DNA of 64,000 nt. Origin: Nocardia mangyaensis. Lineage in GTDB: Bacteria > Actinomycetota > Actinomycetes > Mycobacteriales > Mycobacteriaceae. The translations under genes were made by a program, and so were the position numbers. Shown in pieces: positions 33,589-41,298 of this stretch. Each line of letters begins with the position of its first letter. The stretch's first letter is position 1. The stretch lies in the NCBI RefSeq assembly GCF_001886715.1, contig NZ_CP018082.1:2356001-2420000 (forward strand). Direction: 5' to 3'. Below the pieces are notes generated by a model that did not search any database, was not told the origin of the DNA, and was given only the letters and a program-made list of their open reading frames with translations.

Positions 33589-34535
33589 TGCACACCTCCG
33601 ACCTGCTCACCGTGCTCGTGCGGGATCGTCGCCGACTGGCCGACGACATCGACGAGTTCACCCTGGCCCGCCTCGACGGCGCCCCGTTGCCCGCGTGGAC
33701 CCCCGGCGCGCACATCGACCTGCTGCTCGATGAGGCCGTGGTGCGGCAGTACTCCCTGTGCTCGGACCCGGCCGACACCGGCACGTACCGGATCGCAGTC
33801 CTGCGCGAGGCCGCCGGGCGCGGGGGATCGGTGCTCGCGCACGCGCTGGCGATCGGTGCGACCGTGTCGATTCGCCCGCCGCGCAACCACTTTCCGCTCG
33901 TGCGCGCCCTCGGATACGTGCTGATCGCCGGCGGTGTCGGGATCACGCCGATTCTGGCGCTCGCGGCCGAGGCAGCGCGCGGTGGCCGGCCGTGGCGCCT
34001 GATCTACACCGGGCGCGACGAGCCGAGTATGGCCTACGCCGACGAGGTGGCCCAGCGGTATCCCGCGGCGACGATCCAGCGCACCGCGCGCGACGGTCGT
34101 CTCGATCTCGCCGCGGTCCTCGCCGGCCTCGCCCCGGGCACCGCCGTCTATGTCTGTGGCCCACCGGGTTTGATCGAGGCCGCCGAGCGGGCGTGCGCGG
34201 GGCAGCTCGCAGTCGACGTGTTCGCCGAGCGGTTCGTCGCCCGCGAGCTGGACGTGGCCGCCGACGCCGCGCCGTTCGAGGTCTCGCTGGCAGTCTCCGG
34301 GCTCACCATCACTGTCGACCCGGGCAGTTCCATCCTCGCCGCGGTCGAGGCGCAGGGGGTGGCCACGGTGGCCTCGTGCCGGGAAGGTACCTGCGGGACG
34401 TGTGAGACCGAGGTGGTCAGCGGTGAGGTCGACCACCGGGATTCGGTGCTGTCCCCGGCCGAACGCGCCGAGAGCGAGTCGATGATGATCTGTGTCTCGC
34501 GCAGCGCGAGCGCCCGACTGGTGCTGGAGCTGTGA
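33588..34535 (+). CDS. Phthalate-dioxygenase-reductase/VanB-like oxidoreductase
   Basis: A 315-residue reductase with the order FMN-binding barrel (R-Q-Y-S-L-C near 52), NAD-binding domain (A-G-G-V-G-I-T-P near 112; C-G-P-P near 188) and C-terminal plant-type [2Fe-2S] ferredoxin (C-R-E-G-T-C-G-T-C near 265, M-M-I-C-V-S near 303). Such reductases feed electrons to a Rieske oxygenase or P450, but none is encoded nearby. A paralogue lies at 56878. The ATG shares bases with the regulator stop. Confidence 0.88.
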   Translation: MHTSDLLTVLVRDRRRLADDIDEFTLARLDGAPLPAWTPGAHIDLLLDEAVVRQYSLCSDPADTGTYRIAVLREAAGRGGSVLAHALAIGATVSIRPPRNHFPLVRALGYVLIAGGVGITPILALAAEAARGGRPWRLIYTGRDEPSMAYADEVAQRYPAATIQRTARDGRLDLAAVLAGLAPGTAVYVCGPPGLIEAAERACAGQLAVDVFAERFVARELDVAADAAPFEVSLAVSGLTITVDPGSSILAAVEAQGVATVASCREGTCGTCETEVVSGEVDHRDSVLSPAERAESESMMICVSRSASARLVLEL

Positions 34536-34578
34536 TGGGGGTCGGCGTAGGCACCCGGCATCGGGCCGGCTCGTGACA

Positions 34579-35832
34579 ATGCATGTGCGCGGTGCGCGCG
34601 CGATCCTCGGTGCCCCGGTCACTGAAGGGGACTTGGCTGTCGCCGGTCCCGACGACGTCCTCGATGCCGAAGGGTGTGTGGTCACCCCCGGCCTCGTCAA
34701 TGCCCATCACCACCTGCTCCAGTCGGCATTCCGCACGCTGCCCGGCACGCGTGGGGTCGCGATGTCGACCTGGCTGCCGACCATGGCCGCGGCCTATGCC
34801 GAGGCGGGGGTCGACGAGGAACTCGTCTACGCGGCGGCGCGGGTCGGGATGGCCGAGGCCCTGCTGTGCGGCGTGACGACGGTGGCCGACCACCATCTGA
34901 CCTGGCCCGCAACCCTCGCCCCCGAGGACACCGTGCCGCTCGCCCGCGCGACCGAGCGGGCCGCACGCGACCTCGGCGGGCGGCTCGCCTTCGTGCGCGG
35001 ATCGGCCGGGGACGATCCCGAAAGTGCCGCGCACAGTGCGGATCTCATCGCCGAGGCGCTCGCGCCGACCGGGTTGAGCGCCGATGGGATGGTGCAGGTC
35101 GCGGTCGGGCCCGCCGGGGTGCATTCCGACAGCGAAGCGACCTTTCGGCTGATGGCCGAGGTCGCGAGCAGGCGCGGACTGCGGCGGCGCACCCAGGCCA
35201 ACGAGCAGGTCGACGTGGCGATCGCCATGACACGGTACGGTCGGCGTCCGCTGGATCTGCTCGACGAATGGGGTTGGTTGGCACCGGATGTCACCGTGGC
35301 GCACCTGTGCGATGTCACCGCTGCCGAGATCGCGCGGCTCGCCGCCGCGGGCGTCACCGCCACGCACGCGCCTGGCTGCGATCTGCCGATGGGCTGGGGT
35401 ATCGCCCCCGTCGCCGCCTTGCGCGCTGCAGGTATCACCGTCGGACTCGGCACCAGCGGCGGCGGCAGCAACGATGCTGGGCACCTCCTCGCCGACGCTC
35501 GGCTCGCCATGCAGGTGTCGCCCCTGGTCGGACCACCACTCTCGGCCCTCGACGCGCTGACCATGGCCACCGCGGGGTCGGCCATCGGACTCGGCCGACC
35601 GGAACTCGCCTCCGTGACCGGCGGTGACCTGTGCGTCTGGGATGAGACCGGGGTCGCCGACGCCGGGGTCGCCGAGCCGATCGCTGGTCTGCTCTGGGCC
35701 AGTCCTGGACGGCGGCCCCGACACGTCGTCGTCGCGGGCCGGGTCGTCGTCCGCGACGGACACCTGGTCGGCGTGGATGAACGCGAGATCACCTCTGCCC
35801 TGACCCGCAGACTCACCGCATCCGCGCGCTGA
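34579..35832 (+). CDS. 8-oxoguanine-deaminase-like amidohydrolase lacking two metal ligands
   Basis: A 417-residue amidohydrolase fold of the 8-oxoguanine/triazine deaminase branch. It keeps N-A-H-H-H near 40, the His in V-A-H-L-C-D and the G-I-A-P-V segment. Two canonical ligands are changed: the H-L-A-E motif reads Q-A-N-E (His to Gln), and the metal-binding Asp in G-x-D-G-S-x-S-N-D is replaced, reading G-T-S-G-G-G-S-N-D. It may be catalytically altered or a pseudoenzyme. ATG 34579 is used; GTG 34573 is possible. It is 43 bases after the reductase. Confidence 0.75.
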   Translation: MHVRGARAILGAPVTEGDLAVAGPDDVLDAEGCVVTPGLVNAHHHLLQSAFRTLPGTRGVAMSTWLPTMAAAYAEAGVDEELVYAAARVGMAEALLCGVTTVADHHLTWPATLAPEDTVPLARATERAARDLGGRLAFVRGSAGDDPESAAHSADLIAEALAPTGLSADGMVQVAVGPAGVHSDSEATFRLMAEVASRRGLRRRTQANEQVDVAIAMTRYGRRPLDLLDEWGWLAPDVTVAHLCDVTAAEIARLAAAGVTATHAPGCDLPMGWGIAPVAALRAAGITVGLGTSGGGSNDAGHLLADARLAMQVSPLVGPPLSALDALTMATAGSAIGLGRPELASVTGGDLCVWDETGVADAGVAEPIAGLLWASPGRRPRHVVVAGRVVVRDGHLVGVDEREITSALTRRLTASAR

Positions 35833-35910
35833 CCGGTCCCACGGCCAGCGCGCGGCGTACCGCGCACGTTGTCAGCGGTTTCCTCGAGCTGACTGGGTTC
35901 GTGCCGAGTG

Positions 35911-35930
35911 GCCCGGCGTGTGCGCCGGGC
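35911..35930. terminator. Bidirectional hairpin between convergent genes
   Basis: Perfect 8-base arms, GCCCGGCG / CGCCGGGC, with a TGTG loop sit in the 192-base gap between two convergent genes (ends 35832 and 36025). There is no T-tract. Confidence 0.6.
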
Positions 35931-36024
35931 GTCGGTCAGTGTGACCACGCCGACACCGACCATCCCTTCTTCCTCGCGCCGCCCGAGGTCTGTGCGGAAC
36001 CGGCTCGGGCCGAGCCGATTCGCG

Positions 36025-36477
36025 CTAGGCGTTGACCAAGGAGTCGATCGGCAGGCGGGTGGCCCACTCGGCGGCCATGTCCTTGGCCTTGATCTCGGTG
36101 GAGGCGTCGTGGCGGGCGTGTTCGCCGACCTGGACGGCGCCGCGGGCGGCGAGTTTCTCGGCCGCGATCTCGCCGCCGCGGTTGAAAGTGTCGCCGTAGA
36201 CGCTGTCGCCGAGGCCGAAGACGGCGAAGCGCAGGCCGGTCAGGTCGGGGCGGGTGGCGTCGAGTTGCTCGAAGAAGGGTTCGGCGCCGGTGGGGAGGTC
36301 GCCGTCACCGTAGGTGGAGCAGACGATGATGTGGAAGTCGCCCAGCTCGAGGTCGCCCGGATCGAAGTCCATCATGTCGTACACCGATACGTCATGAGCG
36401 CGGAGTTCGTCGGCGAGATGGTCCGCGACCGCCTCGCCCGTGCCGATCTCGGATCCGAACAAGATGATGACGCGCAC
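36025..36477 (-). CDS. Iron-regulated flavodoxin
   Basis: A 150-residue flavodoxin-domain protein (MioC-like). The FMN phosphate loop reads G-S-E-I-G-T-G-E (residues 8-15), with C-S-T-Y-G-D-G-D near 53 and F-G-L-G-D-S-V-Y near 88 for the isoalloxazine loops. Flavodoxins replace ferredoxin when iron is scarce, and an IdeR-type box 21 bases upstream fits that. Confidence 0.88.
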   Translation of the reverse strand: MRVIILFGSEIGTGEAVADHLADELRAHDVSVYDMMDFDPGDLELGDFHIIVCSTYGDGDLPTGAEPFFEQLDATRPDLTGLRFAVFGLGDSVYGDTFNRGGEIAAEKLAARGAVQVGEHARHDASTEIKAKDMAAEWATRLPIDSLVNA

Positions 36478-36497
36478 GCACGACCCCTTTCGTCAGG

Positions 36498-36516
36498 AAA
36501 TGTAAGCCTACCCTAA
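36498..36516 (-). promoter_or_regulatory. IdeR/DmdR-type iron box upstream of flavodoxin
   Basis: On the minus strand the 19 bases TTAGGGTAGGCTTACATTT match the actinobacterial iron-box consensus TTAGGTTAGGCTAACCTAA at 14 of 19 positions by eye. It is placed to block transcription of the flavodoxin gene under iron-replete conditions. Confidence 0.7.
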
Positions 36517-38232
36517 CTCGAGGTGGTCGACTTCGTCTCGCCGTGGCCCGGCCATGGCTCGAAGGGTGGCGGTCGCGGCGTCCAGCGCGGTCGGGTCGGC
36601 GAGGGTCGTGTTGTCCGCGTAGACGACGCCCGGCGGGACATCGTCGCTGCCCACCGGGTCGGCGTCCCAGAAGTTGCGACGGTAGACGACGTTGTCCAGC
36701 GGCGGGAAGACCTGCAGAACCGAACTGCTGTCGGCCCGGCGAACGACGTTGTCCTCCACCGTCACCCAGGCCGCGCCGTAGTCGGTGTAGAGGCCGAAGT
36801 TATAGGGCGTGTGGACGTCTTCGATGACATTGCCGCGGACCAGCGCGCCGTTGTCCGCATCGTCGCCCTGGCTGCCGGAGAGGTAGATGCCGCCGCCGTC
36901 GGCGAGTGCGGTCATGGTGTCGGTGACGAGGTTGTGCAGGATGCGGGTGCCGCGGGCGGACCCGACGACGATGCCGCAGTGCGGGGTGTGGGCGATGTGG
37001 TTGTGCGCCACGGTGCACGCGCTGGTCTCGCTGATCGCGATGCCTGGCGCGCCCGAATAGTCCATGCCGATGTGGTGGATGCGATTGTCCTCGACGACGA
37101 CGTCGCGGCTGTCGGTGGCCGTGATGCCGGAGGCGGCGAGGATGTCGAAATCGCAGTCGCGCACAACGAGATCCGCGCCGCCGGTGAGACCGAGCCCGGT
37201 GGCGCCGAGGTGCGTGAAGCGGCACCCGTCGATGCGCACGCCGGTGCTGTTCTCGATGCGGACGCAGGCCGGGATCACCGATGATTCACCGGGGACGGTG
37301 ACCCAGGATCGATCGGCCTCGATCGTGACGGTTTCGACCTTGCCGCCGGTGTAGTAGTGGCCGCCGTGGTAGTGGAGGAATCCCTCGGCGGCTGGGCGCA
37401 ACCAGGTCGCATCGGCGAAAGTCATTCCGCGGAAGGCGATGTCGGCGACCCCGGTGACGCGCACCAGCATCTCGAGCACGGGCGCGACGACGAGGGTGTG
37501 TTCGGGATCCTCGCCGGGCAGGGGCAGATAGCGCAGGAGGTGACGTCCCAGGCGCGACCGATCGAGGACGAAGGTGCCGGGTTCGGTGAGAAACGTCGGG
37601 TCGTTCTCGATGCGAGTGGGCAGGCCGGGGCCGCGCGAGACGTGACCATCCCAGGCGAAGTGGTACAGCGTGTGGGCGTGGCCGAACGCGGGTTGCGCCA
37701 TGGTGACGGTGGTGGTGCCGTCGGCGTCGACGGTGGTCGATGCCACGGCGCAGCGGGCCTCGGTCCACGGATAGACGCCACGGTGAACGAACTCCACATC
37801 GGCTGGACTGCGCCAATCCACCGTGACGTCTGTGACGTAACCCGTGCCTGTGCACGTCGCGTCGCCCGGAAGCGCCTCGATCGAGGCCCGCTCGACCCGC
37901 CGGCCATCGACCGACAGGTGCCTGGTGTCGAGTTCGCCCACCTCCGCCACCCAACTGCCCTCGTGATGCTGCCAGCCGCTGATCCGGCGGCCGCCGCTGA
38001 CAACTGCCTCCTCCTGCTCGGCCGTAGCGCACCCGTAGGCTTGGAAAGTGATATCGCCCCTGGTGATTTCGAGTGGGTCGGTCAGGATGTGACAGCCGGC
38101 CCTGAGCTGGACGACGACCGCGCCGGTTGTTTCGCTCGCGGCGCGCACGGCCCGGTCGAGCGTGGCGAACGGCTGGGTTTCGCTACCCGGCCAGGAATCG
38201 TCCCCACTCGGATCGACAAAGAACTCCGACAA
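36508..38232 (-). CDS. Right-handed parallel beta-helix protein
   Basis: A 574-residue protein. It opens F-F-V-D-P-S-G-D-D-S-W-P-G-S, the usual front of polysaccharide-lyase-like or alginate-epimerase-like beta-helices. The C-terminal half (~300-540) has repeated strands of the form V-x-I-x-x-C-x-F / V-V-E-D-N-x-I (PbH1 repeats). No signal peptide is found with the chosen start. TTG 38232 is used because GGGG lies seven bases upstream and no ATG or GTG fits better. A carbohydrate-active role is likely but the substrate is unknown. Divergent from the TetR gene. Confidence 0.8.
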   Translation of the reverse strand: MSEFFVDPSGDDSWPGSETQPFATLDRAVRAASETTGAVVVQLRAGCHILTDPLEITRGDITFQAYGCATAEQEEAVVSGGRRISGWQHHEGSWVAEVGELDTRHLSVDGRRVERASIEALPGDATCTGTGYVTDVTVDWRSPADVEFVHRGVYPWTEARCAVASTTVDADGTTTVTMAQPAFGHAHTLYHFAWDGHVSRGPGLPTRIENDPTFLTEPGTFVLDRSRLGRHLLRYLPLPGEDPEHTLVVAPVLEMLVRVTGVADIAFRGMTFADATWLRPAAEGFLHYHGGHYYTGGKVETVTIEADRSWVTVPGESSVIPACVRIENSTGVRIDGCRFTHLGATGLGLTGGADLVVRDCDFDILAASGITATDSRDVVVEDNRIHHIGMDYSGAPGIAISETSACTVAHNHIAHTPHCGIVVGSARGTRILHNLVTDTMTALADGGGIYLSGSQGDDADNGALVRGNVIEDVHTPYNFGLYTDYGAAWVTVEDNVVRRADSSSVLQVFPPLDNVVYRRNFWDADPVGSDDVPPGVVYADNTTLADPTALDAATATLRAMAGPRRDEVDHLELG

Positions 38233-38257
38233 CTGAACGCCCCTTCTTCGTGTCTGC

Positions 38258-38279
38258 GGTGTACACAAGATATAACACC
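38258..38279. promoter_or_regulatory. Operator candidate between beta-helix gene and tetR
   Basis: GGTGT and ACACC form a dyad 12 bases apart, and the left arm lies in a perfect 8-base palindrome GTGTACAC (38259-38266). A TATAAC sequence lies inside the dyad. The TetR protein encoded next is the likely ligand. Confidence 0.5.
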
Positions 38280-38298
38280 ATAGACGGCAGGAGTGGCA

Positions 38299-39141
38299 AT
38301 GGTGAGCAAGGCAGAGGACCCCGACCACGGGGTGGAGTTGTTGTGGGGTGACGGTGCGCGTCAGTCGCGTCCCGGGCTGAGTCCGAACCGCATCGTGGAC
38401 TCCGCCATCGAGCTGGCCGACGCCGAGGGGCTCGACGGACTGTCCATGCGCAAGGTCGCCGAACGCCTCGGCTTCACCACCATGTCCATCTACCGGCACA
38501 TTCCCGGCCGCGACCAGCTGATCGACCTCATGCTCGACGCCGTGCAGGGTCAGAACCCGCTCGCGCCCCTCGGCGGCGGCTGGCGGGCACGCCTGGAATC
38601 ATGTGCCCGCAGCGGCTGGGAACTGCGCAAGCGCCATCCCTGGATGGCCGAGGTGCGTGGCACCAGGCACCTGCCCGGTCCGCACGGCATCGCGGTCTAC
38701 GAGCACATGCTGAGCACCCTCGCCGACACCGGCCTCCCGCCCGCGCAGGTGATCGCCGCGATCACACTGGTCGGCCGCTTCGTCGACGCCGAAGCGCAGA
38801 CTCTGGTCGAAACCGCCCGCCAGGAACGCCGCAGCGGCGTGGGCGAACAGGAATGGTGGGGCGCCCGTGACTCCCTCTATGACCGCCTCGGCTCCTATCC
38901 CACCCTCACCGCGCTCTGGGAGGCCGGCGGCTACGACGCCCCGGAGGACTCCTTCGAATTCGGCCTCGCCCGCCTCCTCGACGGCATCGACGTGCTCATC
39001 ACGCGCTACCGTGACGAAACACGTGATGTAATCTGCCCCGTTTGTGGAACCGCTGTACACCAATCGACCCCGGGCCGCCCCCGCGTCTACTGCTCCCGCG
39101 CCTGCCAGCAGCGCGCCTACCGTCGCCGCCACGACACCTGA
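38299..39141 (+). CDS. TetR-family regulator with C-terminal zinc-knuckle tail
   Basis: A 280-residue regulator. The TetR HTH is at ~25-75 (I-V-D-S-A-I-E-L-A-D-A-E-G, L-G-F-T-T-M-S-I-Y-R-H-I) and the C-terminal ligand domain is of the TetR_C type. Beyond it the last ~35 residues hold C-P-V-C, then Y-C-S-R-A-C-Q-Q-R-A-Y-R-R-R. This CxxC...CxxxC motif is usually found at the ends of actinobacterial nucleic-acid-binding proteins and is unusual on a TetR regulator. ATG 38299 is used; GGCAGGAG lies upstream. ATG 38293 is possible. Confidence 0.83.
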   Translation: MVSKAEDPDHGVELLWGDGARQSRPGLSPNRIVDSAIELADAEGLDGLSMRKVAERLGFTTMSIYRHIPGRDQLIDLMLDAVQGQNPLAPLGGGWRARLESCARSGWELRKRHPWMAEVRGTRHLPGPHGIAVYEHMLSTLADTGLPPAQVIAAITLVGRFVDAEAQTLVETARQERRSGVGEQEWWGARDSLYDRLGSYPTLTALWEAGGYDAPEDSFEFGLARLLDGIDVLITRYRDETRDVICPVCGTAVHQSTPGRPRVYCSRACQQRAYRRRHDT

Positions 39142-39167
39142 CCGCGCGGTCCTCGGGGGCCACCCGC

Positions 39168-40139
39168 TCATTCCGGTGCCGTGGAGCTCCCCGCTCCCAG
39201 CAGGCGCCGGGCCAGTTCGTGGCAGCGGGCGGCGAGTTCCGGTGGGTCCAGTACCTCGAAATCGGGGCCCAGCATGAGCATGTGTAAGAGGACGGCGTCG
39301 AGATCGGCTGCGCCGCTGAGGACTTCGCAGTGGCCGTCCTCGCGGGGGCGGACGACGGCCGCGGCGGCGGGGATCAGGGGACGGATGGTCTCGGCGGAGG
39401 CGAAAACGAGGAAGCGGGCCTGGTGGGGGTAGGCGCGGCTCGCGATGCTCTCCTGCACATAGGCTGCCGCGGCCGGTGCGGGGCGGGGGCGGAAGCGCCA
39501 GGTTCGCGTGGCGACCTCGGTCATCCGGTCGACCCGGAAGTTCCGCCAGTCGTCGCGGTCGAGGTCGTAGGCGAGCAGGTACCAGCGTCGGTCCGAGGCG
39601 ACGAGGCGGTAGGGCTCGACCCGTCGGTGCGGCTGCGTCGCGGACGGATAGTCGAAACCGATCTCGACCTCGTCGCGGCAGGCCCGCGCCAGCGTCATGA
39701 GCGTGTCGGGGTCCAGCGGGAGGTGGCCGGTGCCGAAGGATTCCACCGAGCCCGACAGCGCGCGCACCTCGTGGCGCAGTCGGGTGGGCAGCACCCGGTC
39801 GAGCTTGGTCAGCGCCCGCAGGGCGGCGTCGCCGGAACCGGATGCCGCGCCACCGGCACCGACCAGCAGCGCGACCGCGGTGGCGATGGCCTCCTCGTCG
39901 TCGAGCAGCAGCGGTGGCAGGTCCTGGCCCGGACCGAGCCGGTAGCCGCCACCGACGCCCTGACCCGCCTGCACCGGATAACCGAGGGCGCGCAGCCGTT
40001 CCACATCGCGGCGCACGGTGCGGGTGGTGACGCCGAGCCGATCACCGAGCTCGGGACCGGTCCACACCGCACGCTGCTGCAACAGACCGAGCAGTGTGAG
40101 CACCCGCTCGGTCGTCCCGCGTTCGTCGCTCGCTGTCAC
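39168..40139 (-). CDS. WYL-domain transcriptional regulator (YafY/DeoR type)
   Basis: A 323-residue regulator: an N-terminal winged helix (L-G-V-T-T-R-T-V-R-R-D-V-E-R-L, G-V-G-G-G-Y-R-L) and a WYL sensor domain near 140-230 (Y-R-L-V-A-S-D-R-R-W-Y-L-L-A-Y-D, F-R-V-D-R-M) plus the WCX C-terminal extension. GTG start at 40139. It is divergent from the DinB-VOC pair, which it probably controls. Confidence 0.88.
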   Translation of the reverse strand: MTASDERGTTERVLTLLGLLQQRAVWTGPELGDRLGVTTRTVRRDVERLRALGYPVQAGQGVGGGYRLGPGQDLPPLLLDDEEAIATAVALLVGAGGAASGSGDAALRALTKLDRVLPTRLRHEVRALSGSVESFGTGHLPLDPDTLMTLARACRDEVEIGFDYPSATQPHRRVEPYRLVASDRRWYLLAYDLDRDDWRNFRVDRMTEVATRTWRFRPRPAPAAAAYVQESIASRAYPHQARFLVFASAETIRPLIPAAAAVVRPREDGHCEVLSGAADLDAVLLHMLMLGPDFEVLDPPELAARCHELARRLLGAGSSTAPE

Positions 40140-40158
40140 CCTTTCACCTTGCCAGAGA

Positions 40159-40181
40159 TAGCGGACCGATCCTGTCCGCTA
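40159..40181. promoter_or_regulatory. Operator candidate between WYL regulator and dinB
   Basis: A perfect 8-base inverted repeat, TAGCGGAC / GTCCGCTA, has a seven-base spacer and lies in the 61-base divergent gap. A second pair, TGTCACCC (40134-40141) and GGGTGACA (40183-40190), encloses it off-centre. Autoregulation by the WYL protein is inferred. Confidence 0.6.
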
Positions 40182-40200
40182 GGGGTGACAGGGTGGCGGT

Positions 40201-40788
40201 ATGGACATCGACGAACTCGACTGGAACCAGACGCTGCGCGATCAGTGGGAGTTTCACTGGAATCATCAGATGCGCGCCCGGCTCGACGGACTCACCGACG
40301 ACGAGTACTTCTGGTCAGCGGTGCCGGACGCGTGGAACGTGCGACCACGCGGCACCGCGACCGTCCCCGTGCAGGCCGGAACGGGCGACTTCACCATCGA
40401 CTTCGCCTTCCCCGAGCCGGTTCCCGCGCCGATGACCACCATCGCCTGGCGCCTGGGTCACGTCATCGTCGGCGTGCTGGCCATGCGCAACGCGGCGCAC
40501 TTCGGCGCACCCGCCGCGGACTACCGAACCTGGGAGTACGCGGGCACCGCCAAGATGGCGCTGGAACAACTCGACACCCAACTCGACACCTGGCTGACCG
40601 GCGTGCGCGGTCTCGGCGAGGCCGAGTTGCGGGTCCCGGTCGGGGAGAAGGAACCGTTTCCGGACTTGCCGATGGCGGCGCTGGTGCTGCACATCCACCG
40701 CGAATTGATCCACCATCTGTCGGAGGTCTCGCTGCTGCGGGACCTCTACCAGCACACCCATCCCGCCACGAACGGAGCACCTCGATGA
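40201..40788 (+). CDS. DinB-superfamily protein
   Basis: A 195-residue four-helix-bundle protein of the DinB/YfiT superfamily. His residues typical of the metal site occur at H near 33, G-H-V near 90 and H-x-x-x-L-I-H-H near 165-170. The family includes metal-dependent thiol S-transferases (mycothiol-dependent in actinobacteria). It overlaps the VOC gene (ATGA). Confidence 0.8.
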   Translation: MDIDELDWNQTLRDQWEFHWNHQMRARLDGLTDDEYFWSAVPDAWNVRPRGTATVPVQAGTGDFTIDFAFPEPVPAPMTTIAWRLGHVIVGVLAMRNAAHFGAPAADYRTWEYAGTAKMALEQLDTQLDTWLTGVRGLGEAELRVPVGEKEPFPDLPMAALVLHIHRELIHHLSEVSLLRDLYQHTHPATNGAPR

Positions 40789-41246
40789 GCCGCGAAATCC
40801 AGATCACCTTCGACGCCCGCGATCCACGGGCCCTGTCGACCTTCTGGCGCGACGCACTCGGCTACGTCCACCCCGGCCCACCCGGCGTCGAGGTACCCGA
40901 GGGCGCCGACCCGCTCGCCGCGTGGGACGAGTTCCTCGCCGGGATCGGGGTGCCACCGGAGCAACGCAACACCAACTCGGCCATCGAAGATCCGGACGGG
41001 AACGGCCCGCGCGTGTTCTTCCAGCAAGTGCCCGAGGACAAGGTTGCCAAGAACCGCGTCCACCTCGACGTCCGTGCCGCGCCGGGGCTGCAGGGGGATG
41101 AGCGAATGGCGGCATTGGAAGTCGAGTGCCGGCGTCTGGTCGCACTGGGGGCGACCAGACTCCGCCGGTTCGAGCCCGACCTGCCGATGAGCGCTGGATT
41201 CATCGTGCTCGCGGACCCTGAGGGCAATGAGTTCTGCCTGGACTGA
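40785..41246 (+). CDS. VOC (glyoxalase/bleomycin-resistance fold) protein
   Basis: A 153-residue VOC protein: F-D-A-R-D-P-R-A-L-S-T-F-W start, K-N-R-V-H-L-D-V-R central strand with a metal-ligand-type His, and a final L-A-D-P-E-G-N-E-F-C-L. Only part of the metal set is visible, so substrate binding without catalysis is possible. Translationally coupled to the DinB gene. Confidence 0.85.
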   Translation: MSREIQITFDARDPRALSTFWRDALGYVHPGPPGVEVPEGADPLAAWDEFLAGIGVPPEQRNTNSAIEDPDGNGPRVFFQQVPEDKVAKNRVHLDVRAAPGLQGDERMAALEVECRRLVALGATRLRRFEPDLPMSAGFIVLADPEGNEFCLD

Positions 41247-41298
41247 CCCGCCGCTGACAACGGAACTGGCGGATTTCGTCGACGGTGCGTGGTGAGGT

